The translations under genes and the position numbers were made by a program. The notes beneath the pieces were generated by a model. It did no database searches. It saw only the letters and a program-made list of their open reading frames with translations, and had not been told where the DNA came from. Below are positions 23,995 through 31,399 of a DNA stretch of 31,399 nucleotides, one piece after another; position 1 is the first letter of the stretch, and each line of letters opens with the position of its first letter. Origin of the DNA: CAZCAC01 sp964496575 (GTDB lineage: Bacteria; Planctomycetota; UBA1135; GCA-002686595); the NCBI GenBank assembly GCA_964496575.1, contig CAZCAC010000100.1, forward strand, positions 1 to 31,399, written 5' to 3'.

Positions 23995-25287
23995 ATGATC
24001 CACCGCGGACTCCCCGCTCTCGGCCTGGCCGTCGCCCTCTCGGCCGCTCTCGGCTTCACGCAGGGGGTGACGACGTCCCCCGCCGGCGGCCACGCGCCGA
24101 CCGATGCCCAGGAGTGCCCCGCGCTGCGGCGGATCGGCTACTTCATCGAGTGGGGCGTCTACGCGCGGAACTACCACCCGCTGGACATCCCCGCCGACAA
24201 GGTCACGCACATCAACTACGCCTTCGCCAACATCGGGAGCGACGGGCGGATCCAGATCGGCGATCCATACGCGGCGATCGACAAGTACTACCCGGGGGAC
24301 GTCTGGAACCAGCCGTACCGCGGCGCCTACAACCAGCTCAACAACGTCCTGCGCGCGCAGTACCCGCACATCACGACGTTCATCTCCGTCGGCGGCTGGA
24401 CCTGGTCGGGGCGCTTCTCCGACGTGGCGCTCACCGCGCAGTCGCGCGCCACCTTCGCCGCCTCCTGCGTCGACTTCATCCGCACCTACAACTTCGACGG
24501 CGTCGACATCGACTGGGAGTATCCGGTCGGCGGCGGGCTGCCCGGCAATACCAGCCGACCGGAGGACAAGCAGAACTACACACTGCTGATGCTGGAGCTG
24601 CGCCACCTGCTCGACCTGGCGGGCGCGGCCGACGGGCGTCGCTACCCGCTGACGATCGCGGCGGCGGCGGGCTACGACAAGATGGCCAACTACGAAATGG
24701 CCGAGATCGCGGTGCCGCTCGACTGGGTCAACGTGATGACCTTCGACTTCCGTGGAGCCTGGGACCTGAGCCTGACCGCGCACCATGCGGCGCTCTACTC
24801 CAACCCCGCCGACCCCGCCACACCGGAGATCGCCACGCGCTACAATACCGACTGGGCGATGACCGGCTGGGCGGCCGCCGGCGTGCCGCGCGAGAAGCTG
24901 GTGCTCGGCGTGCCCTTCTACGGCCGCGCCTGGGGCGGCGTGCCCGCGACCGACGGCGGCCTCTTCCAGCCGGGGACACACGTGCCGCCCGGGACCTGGG
25001 ACGACTGGGCCTCGGGGGACACCGGGGTCAACGAGTTCTGGGAGATCGAGCAGCTGGAGAGCGATCCGCAGTACACCAAACACCGGGATTCGATCTCCTG
25101 GGTGCCCTGGCTCTACTCGGCACAGGTCGAGGGCGGCCACTTCATCGGCTACGACGACGCGGAGTCGGTGCGCCGCAAGACGAGCTACATCGAGCAGCAG
25201 GGTTTCGGCGGCGTGATGTTCTGGGAGTTCAGCGCCGACAGGAATCAGGTCCTGATCGGTGTGATCGATCAGTACCTGCGGCGGTAG
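23995..25287 (+). CDS. Secreted GH18 chitinase-like glycosidase
   Basis: The product is 430 residues. The ATG at 23995 begins a signal peptide (LPALGLAVALSAALGF), with GAGGTG just upstream. The mature enzyme is a full GH18 catalytic barrel: IGYFIEWGVYARNY (first strand), INYAFANI, FISVGGWTWSGRF (the SxGG motif), and the catalytic signature FDGVDIDWEYP, with Asp171, Asp173 and the acid Glu175 of DxxDxDxE. Further motifs are VNVMTFDFRG, LVLGVPFYGRAW (chitinase insertion start) and GVMFWEFSAD near the end. It should hydrolyse beta-1,4-linked N-acetylglucosamine polymers by substrate-assisted catalysis, outside the cell. No carbohydrate-binding module and no copy of the shared C-terminal domain are present. 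It is divergent from the zinc-ribbon gene. Confidence 0.93.
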   Translation: MIHRGLPALGLAVALSAALGFTQGVTTSPAGGHAPTDAQECPALRRIGYFIEWGVYARNYHPLDIPADKVTHINYAFANIGSDGRIQIGDPYAAIDKYYPGDVWNQPYRGAYNQLNNVLRAQYPHITTFISVGGWTWSGRFSDVALTAQSRATFAASCVDFIRTYNFDGVDIDWEYPVGGGLPGNTSRPEDKQNYTLLMLELRHLLDLAGAADGRRYPLTIAAAAGYDKMANYEMAEIAVPLDWVNVMTFDFRGAWDLSLTAHHAALYSNPADPATPEIATRYNTDWAMTGWAAAGVPREKLVLGVPFYGRAWGGVPATDGGLFQPGTHVPPGTWDDWASGDTGVNEFWEIEQLESDPQYTKHRDSISWVPWLYSAQVEGGHFIGYDDAESVRRKTSYIEQQGFGGVMFWEFSADRNQVLIGVIDQYLRR

Positions 25288-25421
25288 GGGCTGATCGGGG
25301 ATGAGGCGACCGTGCGTAGCGCTCCAGGAGGGTGAGTGAGAGCATCCGTTCGTCCCCCAGGCCACTTTTCGGTGTAACTTGAGAGTTCACCCGTTCCTCT
25401 TTCTTCGCCGCGTGAGTCATC

Positions 25422-27059
25422 GTGAAGATCCGATCCAGGTCCAGTCTTGCCATCGCCATCACCGGCTCCCTGCTCCTCGTCCCCGATCGAGTCCTCGCCA
25501 GTGATCATCTCCACGAGCTCTTCCCCGCGGACGGCGCCGCGCTCGATCGCTTCGGCCACAGCGTCGCGATCGACGGGTCTCTTCTGGTTGCGGGCGCCAT
25601 CTGGCACGCCGACACCACGAGCAAGGCCGGCGCCGCCTACGTCTTCGACGCCTCGACGGGACAGGAGCTTCTGAAGCTGGTCTCTTCCGATGGGGCGCCA
25701 TCCGACTGGTTCGGCGTCTCCGTGTCGATCGACGGCGGCCGGATCGCGGTCGGCGCTTCCGAGGACGACGATCATGGAGGGCAGTCGGGGTCGGTCTACG
25801 TGTTCGATGCGGCCACTGGAGCGGAGCTGCTCAAGCTCACCGCCAGCGACGGCGAGGCGGTCGACCGGCTCGGTCGCGTCGTGGCGATTCACGGGAACCA
25901 CGTCCTGGCCGGCGCCTCCGGGGACAACCACGCGGGGGCACTGTCGGGCTCGGCGTACCTCTTCGACGCGACGACCGGCCAGCAGCTCCACAAGTTGACC
26001 GCCGACGACGCCGAGGCGAACGCCTGGTTCGGGAACAGCGTGGCGATTCACGGCAATCTCGCGCTGGTCGGCAGCTACAACGACGACGAGGTCAGCTACG
26101 CGGCCGGCGCGGCCTACCTCTTCGATGTCTCCACCGGACAGCAGATCTTCAAGTGGACCGCGCCCGACGGCCACGTGCAGCAGTTCCTGGGCTGGAGCGT
26201 CGCGATCGACAGGGATCGTGCCGTCGTCGGGGCAGTGCTCGATGACGACCACGGTGTCATGACCGGAGCGGCCTATCTCTTCGACCCCGTCACCGGTCAG
26301 CTCATCGACAAGATGGCGGCTTCCAATGCACATCGCGGCGGCTTCTACGCCAAGAGCCTCTCCATCGGAGGTGGGCGTTGCGTGGTCGGCGCGGGGACTT
26401 TCGATCCGGGGCGGGCGTACCTGCTGGAAGCGACGACGGGCCACGAGCTGCTCCTCCAGCAACCGTCCAATGGCGTACTCGGTGACGATTACGGCTGGGC
26501 CGTCGGCGTTTCCGCGGACTATCTGGTCGTCGGGGCGCCCGAGAGGAACTTCGTCGGCACCGAGTCGGGCGCGGTCTACGTCTACGCGCTGCCCTCCGCA
26601 CCGGGGATCGGCTTCTGCACTGGAGACGGGACAGGCACCGCCTGTCCCTGCAGCAATCCCGGAAGCCCGGACGAGGGGTGCGCCAACTCCGGCGGCTCCG
26701 GCGCACGAGTTTCCGCGATCGGTTCCAATGGGGTGGCGGCCGACGATCTGTTCGTCGTCGCCGATGGCCTGCGACCCGCTCAGCCCGCGCTTCTCTTCGC
26801 CGGCGAGGATGTTGTGGCCGGTGGGCTGGGCGCCCCCTTCGGGGACGGCTTGCGCTGCGCGGGAGGAGCGGTGACACGCCTCGGCGTCCAGGTGCCCGAC
26901 GTCGCCGGCGCAACGGGCTGGGGGCCGGGGCTGTCCGGGGTCGGCGGCTGGAACGCCGGTGACGATCGTCACTTCCAGGTCTGGTACCGCGATCCGGGTG
27001 GACCCTGTTCCTCGGACTTCAACCTGACTGGCGGTCTGTCGGTGACGTTTGCTCCGTGA
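25422..27059 (+). CDS. Secreted FG-GAP propeller protein with C-terminal domain
   Basis: The protein has 545 residues. The GTG at 25422 opens a signal peptide (SLAIAITGSLLLVPDRVLAS), although no clear ribosome-binding site is visible. Residues about 30-390 contain about seven FG-GAP-like repeats of 48-52 residues of the type FGxSVAIxGxxxLVGAxxDDxxxxxxGAAYLFDxxTGQxLxKL, for example FGVSVSIDGGRIAVGASEDD. This form, with the TGQ/TGA motif, is characteristic of planctomycetal FG-GAP proteins. Residues about 395-545 are a clear copy of the shared C-terminal domain (GTACPCSN, FGDGLRCAGGAVTRLGV, HFQVWYRDPGG, end FNLTGGLSVTFAP). It lies 134 bp after the chitinase gene in the same direction. The role is probably extracellular binding or adhesion. 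Confidence 0.85.
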   Translation: MKIRSRSSLAIAITGSLLLVPDRVLASDHLHELFPADGAALDRFGHSVAIDGSLLVAGAIWHADTTSKAGAAYVFDASTGQELLKLVSSDGAPSDWFGVSVSIDGGRIAVGASEDDDHGGQSGSVYVFDAATGAELLKLTASDGEAVDRLGRVVAIHGNHVLAGASGDNHAGALSGSAYLFDATTGQQLHKLTADDAEANAWFGNSVAIHGNLALVGSYNDDEVSYAAGAAYLFDVSTGQQIFKWTAPDGHVQQFLGWSVAIDRDRAVVGAVLDDDHGVMTGAAYLFDPVTGQLIDKMAASNAHRGGFYAKSLSIGGGRCVVGAGTFDPGRAYLLEATTGHELLLQQPSNGVLGDDYGWAVGVSADYLVVGAPERNFVGTESGAVYVYALPSAPGIGFCTGDGTGTACPCSNPGSPDEGCANSGGSGARVSAIGSNGVAADDLFVVADGLRPAQPALLFAGEDVVAGGLGAPFGDGLRCAGGAVTRLGVQVPDVAGATGWGPGLSGVGGWNAGDDRHFQVWYRDPGGPCSSDFNLTGGLSVTFAP

Positions 27060-27067
27060 CCGGCGGG

Positions 27068-28201
27068 TCAGCCTCGCAGCAGGCCGGGGAACAGGCGCCG
27101 GGCGTTGGCGGTGGTGACCTCGCACACCTCCTCGAGGCCCACGCCCTTCAGCGCGGCGAGGTCGGTCGCGGCGCAGCGCACGAAGGTCGGCTCGTTGTTG
27201 CGGCGCCGCGAGCCGCGGATCAGGTACTCGGCGGCGGGCAGCTCGAGGACCTCTCCGTCGCTCAGGACCTCGAAGGTGAGTCGCGGGTAGCGTTCTTCGA
27301 TCAGCTCCAGGTAGCGCGCCTTGCGCTTCGCGGCGATCCAGTCCTGTAGCACGCCCTTGCTCATTCTCTCCGGCGGTTCCAGGCCCTCGACGGCCTCCCC
27401 GGCCGCCTTCCAGAGGCCGACGAAGGGGCTGTGGTACGGCGAGTCGGTCTCGATCACCATCGAACCGAGGTCGATGGCGCGCGCCGGGGCGCGGAACGAC
27501 TCGCGGTAGCCGACCGACGAGGGGACGGAGACGGTGCAGCCGCGGCCGGCGGATTCGACGGCTTCGTCCACGGTGCCCGCGAAGCAGTGCAGCATGACTC
27601 GTTCGGGCGGCATCTCGCTGGCGGCGAGCTGCGCGAGGATGTCCGGGTAGGCGTCGCGACCGTGGATCACCAGCGACAGGCCGGTCTCCACGGCGAGATC
27701 GATGCTCGCCTGAAAGAGTGCGCGCTGCGTCTCGACGCACTCCACGAGCTCCGGTTCGCGCATCAGCGACTCGCGGTTCTCCCGCATCTCACGGGCGATC
27801 TCCTTGTCGCGCAGCCCACGGTCGCGCAGGAAGTTGTGCAGCGGCCAGTAGTAGTCGAGCCCGACCTCGCCGATGGCGACGATGCGCCCTTCCGCCGCGA
27901 GGGCCCGGGCGGTGCGGGTCGCGTCGGCGATGATCTCCTGCTGCTCAGCGGCCGGGAGCGCCGCGGTGGGCGGCATCAGGCCGAAGGAGACGCCGGCGAC
28001 CGCGTCGTGCCGGTCGGAGATCCGTTCGATCTCCTCCAGCGGCAGCTCCATCCCGCCATCCTCGTAGAAGATCGAGAAGACCGCCCCGGCGACCCCGAAA
28101 CGATCGCACCGCGCCAGGATCCGGTCGAGGCCGAATCCGTCGTGGGCGAGCTGATGCCGGTAGGCGTGGGCGTGGCAGTCGACGACGGCGGGGAAGCTCA
28201 T
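27068..28201 (-). CDS. TatD-like metal-dependent hydrolase with an internal insertion
   Basis: The protein has 377 residues against about 260 for typical TatD proteins. All family metal ligands are visible: His10 and His12 (DCHAHAYRH), the Glu of AIGEVGLDYYW, the His of LVIHGRDA, the His of MLHCFAG and the Asp of IETDSPY. The C-terminus shows the usual NEP...VR and EEVCEVTTANARRLF. Between DSPY and NNEP there are about 80 residues (WKAAGEAVEGLEPPERMSKG and a charged YLELIEERYPRLTFEVLSDG part) where normal TatD has 10-15. A further helical extension near residues 125-160 also adds length. TatD proteins are cytoplasmic 3'-5' DNA exonucleases or related hydrolases; the insertion may change specificity. 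The ATG has GGGGAGGA 7 bases upstream. It is convergent with the FG-GAP gene, gap 8 bp. Confidence 0.85.
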   Translation of the reverse strand: MSFPAVVDCHAHAYRHQLAHDGFGLDRILARCDRFGVAGAVFSIFYEDGGMELPLEEIERISDRHDAVAGVSFGLMPPTAALPAAEQQEIIADATRTARALAAEGRIVAIGEVGLDYYWPLHNFLRDRGLRDKEIAREMRENRESLMREPELVECVETQRALFQASIDLAVETGLSLVIHGRDAYPDILAQLAASEMPPERVMLHCFAGTVDEAVESAGRGCTVSVPSSVGYRESFRAPARAIDLGSMVIETDSPYHSPFVGLWKAAGEAVEGLEPPERMSKGVLQDWIAAKRKARYLELIEERYPRLTFEVLSDGEVLELPAAEYLIRGSRRRNNEPTFVRCAATDLAALKGVGLEEVCEVTTANARRLFPGLLRG

Positions 28202-28253
28202 GGCGAGATCCTCCCCGGACGCTCGCGCCCTGTCCAGCCCCCGCCGTACGGAG

Positions 28254-30242
28254 TCAGGGGGTCCAGGTCAGCGTCAGGCCGTTCGTCAGGTTGAACTGGC
28301 TGCCGCATGGCGATCCCGCGGGGTCACGGTACCAGTACTGGTATCGGCGTGTATCGCCAGGGGCGACGCCGCCCGTGACCCCGATGTCGATACCCGTAGA
28401 GCCGACCTGACCGCTACCGTCGGCGAAGCGGACGCCGAGGCGGACGACCGCTCCCCCCGCGCAGCGCAAACCGTCGCCGAAGACGTTTCCGGAGCCGCCG
28501 TTGACCGCGTTGTCACCCTGGAAGAAAAGCCCGGGCTCACCGGTCGGGAGACCGACGGCGGTCATCACGAGGTCGGCGGCGAGGAGGCTCGACGAGCCGG
28601 CTGCATCGAGCGCGGCGCCCCCCGGCGACGAACCGTTGGCGCAACCCGCCTGGCCGCTCGCCACGCTCCCGTCGTTGTCGTTGCCGCAGGGGCAGGGCGT
28701 GCCCTGACCGTCTCCGAAGCAGAAGGGGACAGCGGGAGAGAGGTCGAGGTCGAAGACGTACGCCGCGCCGGCGTAGGGCGTGCCGTCGTCGTTCTGATCA
28801 CCGTTCACGCCGGTCGCGGCGCTGTCCTCGCCGGGCGCCCCAACCACGATCGTGTCGCCCGAAACCGACACCGAAAGGCCGAACCAGTCAATGGGATCGG
28901 TGTTCGACGCTTTCAGATACGCCTCCTGACTCCAGGTCGTTCCGCTCCGCACGAACACATACGCGGCGCCAGCACCGCTGGCCCCGTTCACGGTCTGGTT
29001 GCCGTTGATCCCGGTGGCCGGGCTGTCCTCGTGCGGTGCACCCACCACGATCGTGTCGCCACAGATCGACGCCGATTGGCCGAAGCGGTCACCAGGATCG
29101 GTGTTGGACGCCTTGAGGTACGCCTGCTGGCTCCAGGTCGTCCCGTTCCGCACGAACACGTACACCGCGCCTGCGTCCGCGGCGCTGTTGTCGCTCTCAT
29201 CACCCCCCACGCCGGTGGCACCGCTGTCTTCCTCGTGCGATCCCACCACGATCGTGTCGCCACAGATCGACAGCCTCCTGCCGAACTCGTCGCCTGCGTC
29301 GGAGTTGAAGGCCTTGAGATAGGCCTGCTGGCTCCAGGTCGTCCCGTTCCGGACGAACACGTACGCCGCGCCTGCACTCGAAGCGCTGTTGTCTCCCTGG
29401 TCGCCATCCACCCCGTCGGCATCGCTGTCCTCCCAGTGCGCTCCGATCACGACCGTGTCGCCGGAAATGGCTGCGCCGTAGCCGAACAGGTCTTCCACGT
29501 CGGGATTCGAGGCCTTGATGTAGGCCTGCTGTGCGATCGGATCGACCGTCAGCGGGTAGCGCGCCCCGAGCTCGTCGATCGAGAGTCGTAGTCCGAGGTC
29601 GCTGCGATCGAAGCGCGCTTTCAGCTCCCGACCCTCGGCGTCGAGGACAGTGAGCCCCGTGTAGGTGAGGACAGCGGTGCTCTGCTCGTCCAGGAATCGG
29701 ACGTCGCGTCCGCCGGCGGTCACTTCCGGCCGCAGGCCGCCGCGAATCGACAGATTCAGGATCAGCTGCGCCAGCTCGCTCCCACCCTCCCGCGGCGGTC
29801 GCCGGTGGACCGTGAATCCGTGTTCGAGGCCGCGCCGGTCATTCTCGTACCACTCATCGAGGCACTCGTCCCACTCGTAGACCACGCGTTTCCCCTCGGC
29901 GCTCGTGCCGGAGGGAACGGTCACTGCCCGTTCGTGACCGGCGAAGCCGTAGCTCGAGAGCTCCAGCCCCCAGGTCCAGTCGCCCGAGTCGGGCTCGGTG
30001 CGGAAGCCACGGCCATCGAAGTCCGTCCGCCAGCGCTGCCCGGGGTTGCGGGCCCGATAGCCCCCATCGACGCGCCGAGCCGCGTGACGCTCCGCTTCGT
30101 ACGCCGCCCGGAGGCCGGTGCAGTCTTTGCGCGCGAGTCCTTCGGGGGGTGCGGCCGTCCCGCTGAGTCCACCCGAGGCCCTGGCCGGGGTCGCGCTGAT
30201 GAGAAGGAACATCACGGAGCATTGCAGGGTGTGGAAGAGCAT
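28254..30242 (-). CDS. Secreted FG-GAP repeat protein with N-terminal beta domain and C-terminal domain
   Basis: The product is 662 residues. The signal peptide is short (LQCSVMFLLISATPARAS). Residues about 40-250 are a beta-rich domain (WTWGLELSSYGFAG, RGLEHGFTVHRRP, VLTYTGLTVLDAEGRELKAR, ARYPLTVDPIAQQAYIKAS) that commonly precedes FG-GAP repeats in environmental bacteria. Residues about 243-495 are four long repeats of 67 residues (FGxxxSIxGDTIVVGAxxED, a variable GVNGDQNDN loop, AGAAYVFVRxGTTWSQQAYLKASN). These could bind calcium through the Asp/Asn-rich loops. Residues about 505-662 are the cleanest copy of the shared C-terminal domain (FCFGDGQGTPCPCGN, GLFFQGDN, GDGLRCAGGAVVRLGV, PGDTRRYQYWYRDP, end FNLTNGLTLTWTP). 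The ATG has GAGGA 8-9 bases upstream. Confidence 0.87.
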   Translation of the reverse strand: MLFHTLQCSVMFLLISATPARASGGLSGTAAPPEGLARKDCTGLRAAYEAERHAARRVDGGYRARNPGQRWRTDFDGRGFRTEPDSGDWTWGLELSSYGFAGHERAVTVPSGTSAEGKRVVYEWDECLDEWYENDRRGLEHGFTVHRRPPREGGSELAQLILNLSIRGGLRPEVTAGGRDVRFLDEQSTAVLTYTGLTVLDAEGRELKARFDRSDLGLRLSIDELGARYPLTVDPIAQQAYIKASNPDVEDLFGYGAAISGDTVVIGAHWEDSDADGVDGDQGDNSASSAGAAYVFVRNGTTWSQQAYLKAFNSDAGDEFGRRLSICGDTIVVGSHEEDSGATGVGGDESDNSAADAGAVYVFVRNGTTWSQQAYLKASNTDPGDRFGQSASICGDTIVVGAPHEDSPATGINGNQTVNGASGAGAAYVFVRSGTTWSQEAYLKASNTDPIDWFGLSVSVSGDTIVVGAPGEDSAATGVNGDQNDDGTPYAGAAYVFDLDLSPAVPFCFGDGQGTPCPCGNDNDGSVASGQAGCANGSSPGGAALDAAGSSSLLAADLVMTAVGLPTGEPGLFFQGDNAVNGGSGNVFGDGLRCAGGAVVRLGVRFADGSGQVGSTGIDIGVTGGVAPGDTRRYQYWYRDPAGSPCGSQFNLTNGLTLTWTP
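28760..29516 (-). repeat. 201-bp in-frame tandem repeats encoding FG-GAP units
   Basis: A conserved block starting CTCCAGGTCGT (plus-strand reading) recurs at 28930, 29131 and 29332, exactly 201 bp apart. The Lys codons that begin the units lie at 29516 and 29315, again 201 bp apart. Units are close enough in DNA sequence to suggest fairly recent duplication or ongoing homogenisation. Repeat number may vary between strains, and short-read assemblies could collapse it. Confidence 0.75.
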
Positions 30243-30349
30243 GATCGGGTCCTCGATCGAGTGATAGGGAAGGACAAGATGTCAGGGTGAACGATCCCCG
30301 ACTCGGTGGAACGGGAGGCCCACTTCATGGACCGCCCTGCCCCGCACGG

Positions 30350-31399
30350 TCACGGAGCCCAGGTCACCACCAGTCCGTTCGAGGCGTTGAAGTCGGCGCC
30401 GCATGGAGAACCGTTCGGGTTGCGGTACCAGCACTGGTAGTGCTTGGTATCACCGGGGGCGATGTTGCCCGCCTTGGTCGAGATGGGGTCGGGGTAGCCG
30501 GAGGTGTCCGAGGCTCCGGCGGCGTCGGAGAAGCGGACTCCCAGGCGCCGAAGAGAACCACCGGCACATCGGAGACCGTCACCCCAGACGCTGCCGGGGG
30601 AAAGGTCGTTGTCCGCCTGAAAGTAGAGCCCGCTGTTGCCCGGTTCGAGACCGGTGCAGGAGAGAACCAGCGTGTCGGCGGAGAGGCTGGCCGACCCGTG
30701 ACCGACCAGCTTCGCGCCGGAGGCGAAGACGCCGTTGGCGCACCCCGAACCGGGGACGCTCTCATCGTTCGCATTGCCGCAGCCGCATGGCGTCCCGCTC
30801 CCGTCTCCGAAGCAGTAGGAATCGTATTCCCCGAAGAGGTCGATGCGGAACGCCCCGCTCGTCCCGTCGGCGAGCACTGCTTCGAAGACCACCCAGCGGC
30901 CGTTGTCGGAGATGTGGAATTCGAGGTGGGAGTTGCCCACGTTGGCGACGACCACTCCGCCGATCGTCGTGACTCCGTCCTGAACGAGCAGGCGGTCGTC
31001 GAGGAAGATCGCGTAATGGTAGATACCGCCGGAGTCCTGCCAGCGCCCCGCCCAGAGGACTCGCCCGGTGTCCGCGATCTCGAGGTCACCGGTGAAGAGA
31101 TCGAATTGGTAGGGAGCGATGGCGGGTAGCGAGTCGCCCTTCTGGATGAACTTGGCGCCGTTCCGGCTGATCAGTGAGTTGACTGCGAAGTCCCCCCAGA
31201 CGCTTCCCTTGAGAACATGGTCCCCGCGGTTGTTCAGTGACAGCGCGCCGCTGGAGCCGAGAGACCGCCAATGCAGGCCCACGGGGCTTGGTGTGCTCTC
31301 CTCGGCGACGAGCGTGTCGTCGATGTAGACCACGTCGTTGTAGTCCCCATTGCAGGGCTCCTGACACATGCGCCCCGATTCATGCAACCATCCGCTCAT
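30350..31399 (-). CDS. Secreted protein of unknown type with C-terminal domain (N-terminus beyond the window)
   Basis: At least 349 residues are visible. An ATG happens to be the last codon in the window, but no signal peptide follows it, so the gene almost certainly continues to the right. The visible N-terminal part (about 1-190) is beta-rich and repetitive, with phrases such as VVYIDDTLVAEES, LSLNNRGDHVLKG, LWAGRWQDSG, YAIFLDDRLLVQDG and FHISDNGRWVVFEA. These resemble tandem WD40/TolB-like blades reporting N-x-x-G or D-N-G-R loops, a guess only. Residues about 193-349 are a clear copy of the shared C-terminal domain (SYCFGDGSGTPCGCGN, GLYFQADN, GDGLRCAGGSLRRLGV, PGDTKHYQCWYRNPNG, end FNASNGLVVTWAP). 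It lies 107 bp upstream of the previous minus-strand gene. Confidence 0.8.
   Translation of the reverse strand: MSGWLHESGRMCQEPCNGDYNDVVYIDDTLVAEESTPSPVGLHWRSLGSSGALSLNNRGDHVLKGSVWGDFAVNSLISRNGAKFIQKGDSLPAIAPYQFDLFTGDLEIADTGRVLWAGRWQDSGGIYHYAIFLDDRLLVQDGVTTIGGVVVANVGNSHLEFHISDNGRWVVFEAVLADGTSGAFRIDLFGEYDSYCFGDGSGTPCGCGNANDESVPGSGCANGVFASGAKLVGHGSASLSADTLVLSCTGLEPGNSGLYFQADNDLSPGSVWGDGLRCAGGSLRRLGVRFSDAAGASDTSGYPDPISTKAGNIAPGDTKHYQCWYRNPNGSPCGADFNASNGLVVTWAP

Noticed and set aside
25269..27740. Long minus-strand open frame spanning the FG-GAP gene and part of the TatD-like gene
   Set aside because: It is antisense to the FG-GAP gene and in a different frame from the TatD-like gene. The product is low-complexity and lacks motifs.
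28760..29516. Possible CRISPR-like array because of regular repeat spacing
   Set aside because: The repeats are 201 bp, contiguous, in frame and encode FG-GAP units. There are no short repeats with unique spacers.

Overview
This is a GC-rich, gene-dense chromosomal window. It encodes about 18 intact proteins, one CDS cut by the right edge, and several broken gene remnants at the left end. I see no rRNA, tRNA, CRISPR array or intact transposase. The gene content points to a free-living, probably aquatic member of the Planctomycetota. The reasons are Tat-exported Gfo/Idh/MocA and ThuA-like proteins, clustered xylose-isomerase-like TIM barrels, many secreted beta-propeller proteins (FG-GAP, BNR/Asp-box) and a recurrent Cys/Gly-rich C-terminal domain. 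The taxonomic call is an inference from gene content, not from a marker gene.

Left end (1-2.3 kb). This is a gene graveyard. It holds a 22-bp-period direct repeat, a probable methyltransferase C-terminal stub, a carboxypeptidase-regulatory-domain protein that has lost its 5' end, a plus-strand C-terminal stub starting exactly where that protein breaks, and a 63-bp second copy of the 3' end of the acyl-activating enzyme gene found intact at 4.3-6.1 kb.

2.3-10.5 kb. In order: a secreted HEAT/BNR protein, a small lipoprotein, an acyl-activating enzyme close to plant AAE17/AAE18 (minus), a secreted S8 subtilase, a secreted seven-repeat propeller protein (minus), and a divergent PadR regulator with a perfect palindrome between the last two.

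10.5-15.1 kb. Two overlapping minus-strand genes encode large secreted propeller proteins (BNR type, then FG-GAP type).

15.4-21.9 kb. A tight six-gene operon reads TetR regulator, Tat-exported Gfo/Idh/MocA oxidoreductase, secreted ThuA-metallophosphoesterase fusion, TIM-barrel isomerase, Tat-exported ThuA-like protein, second TIM-barrel isomerase/epimerase. By analogy with ThuA/ThuB and other 3-keto-glycoside pathways, it probably oxidises a sugar or glycoside outside the cytoplasm and isomerises the products inside. The substrate is unknown.

21.9-31.4 kb. A chloramphenicol-acetyltransferase-like acyltransferase, a zinc-ribbon/acidic membrane protein, a secreted GH18 chitinase-like enzyme, a secreted FG-GAP protein, a TatD-like metallohydrolase with an unusual insertion, a second FG-GAP protein with 201-bp tandem repeats, and the C-terminal part of another secreted protein.

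The strongest candidate for something undescribed is the C-terminal domain of about 150 residues shared by six otherwise different secreted proteins here. They are a protease, three FG-GAP propellers, one BNR propeller and one protein of unknown type. The domain always ends at the stop codon, which suggests a dedicated secretion, sorting or surface-attachment module.
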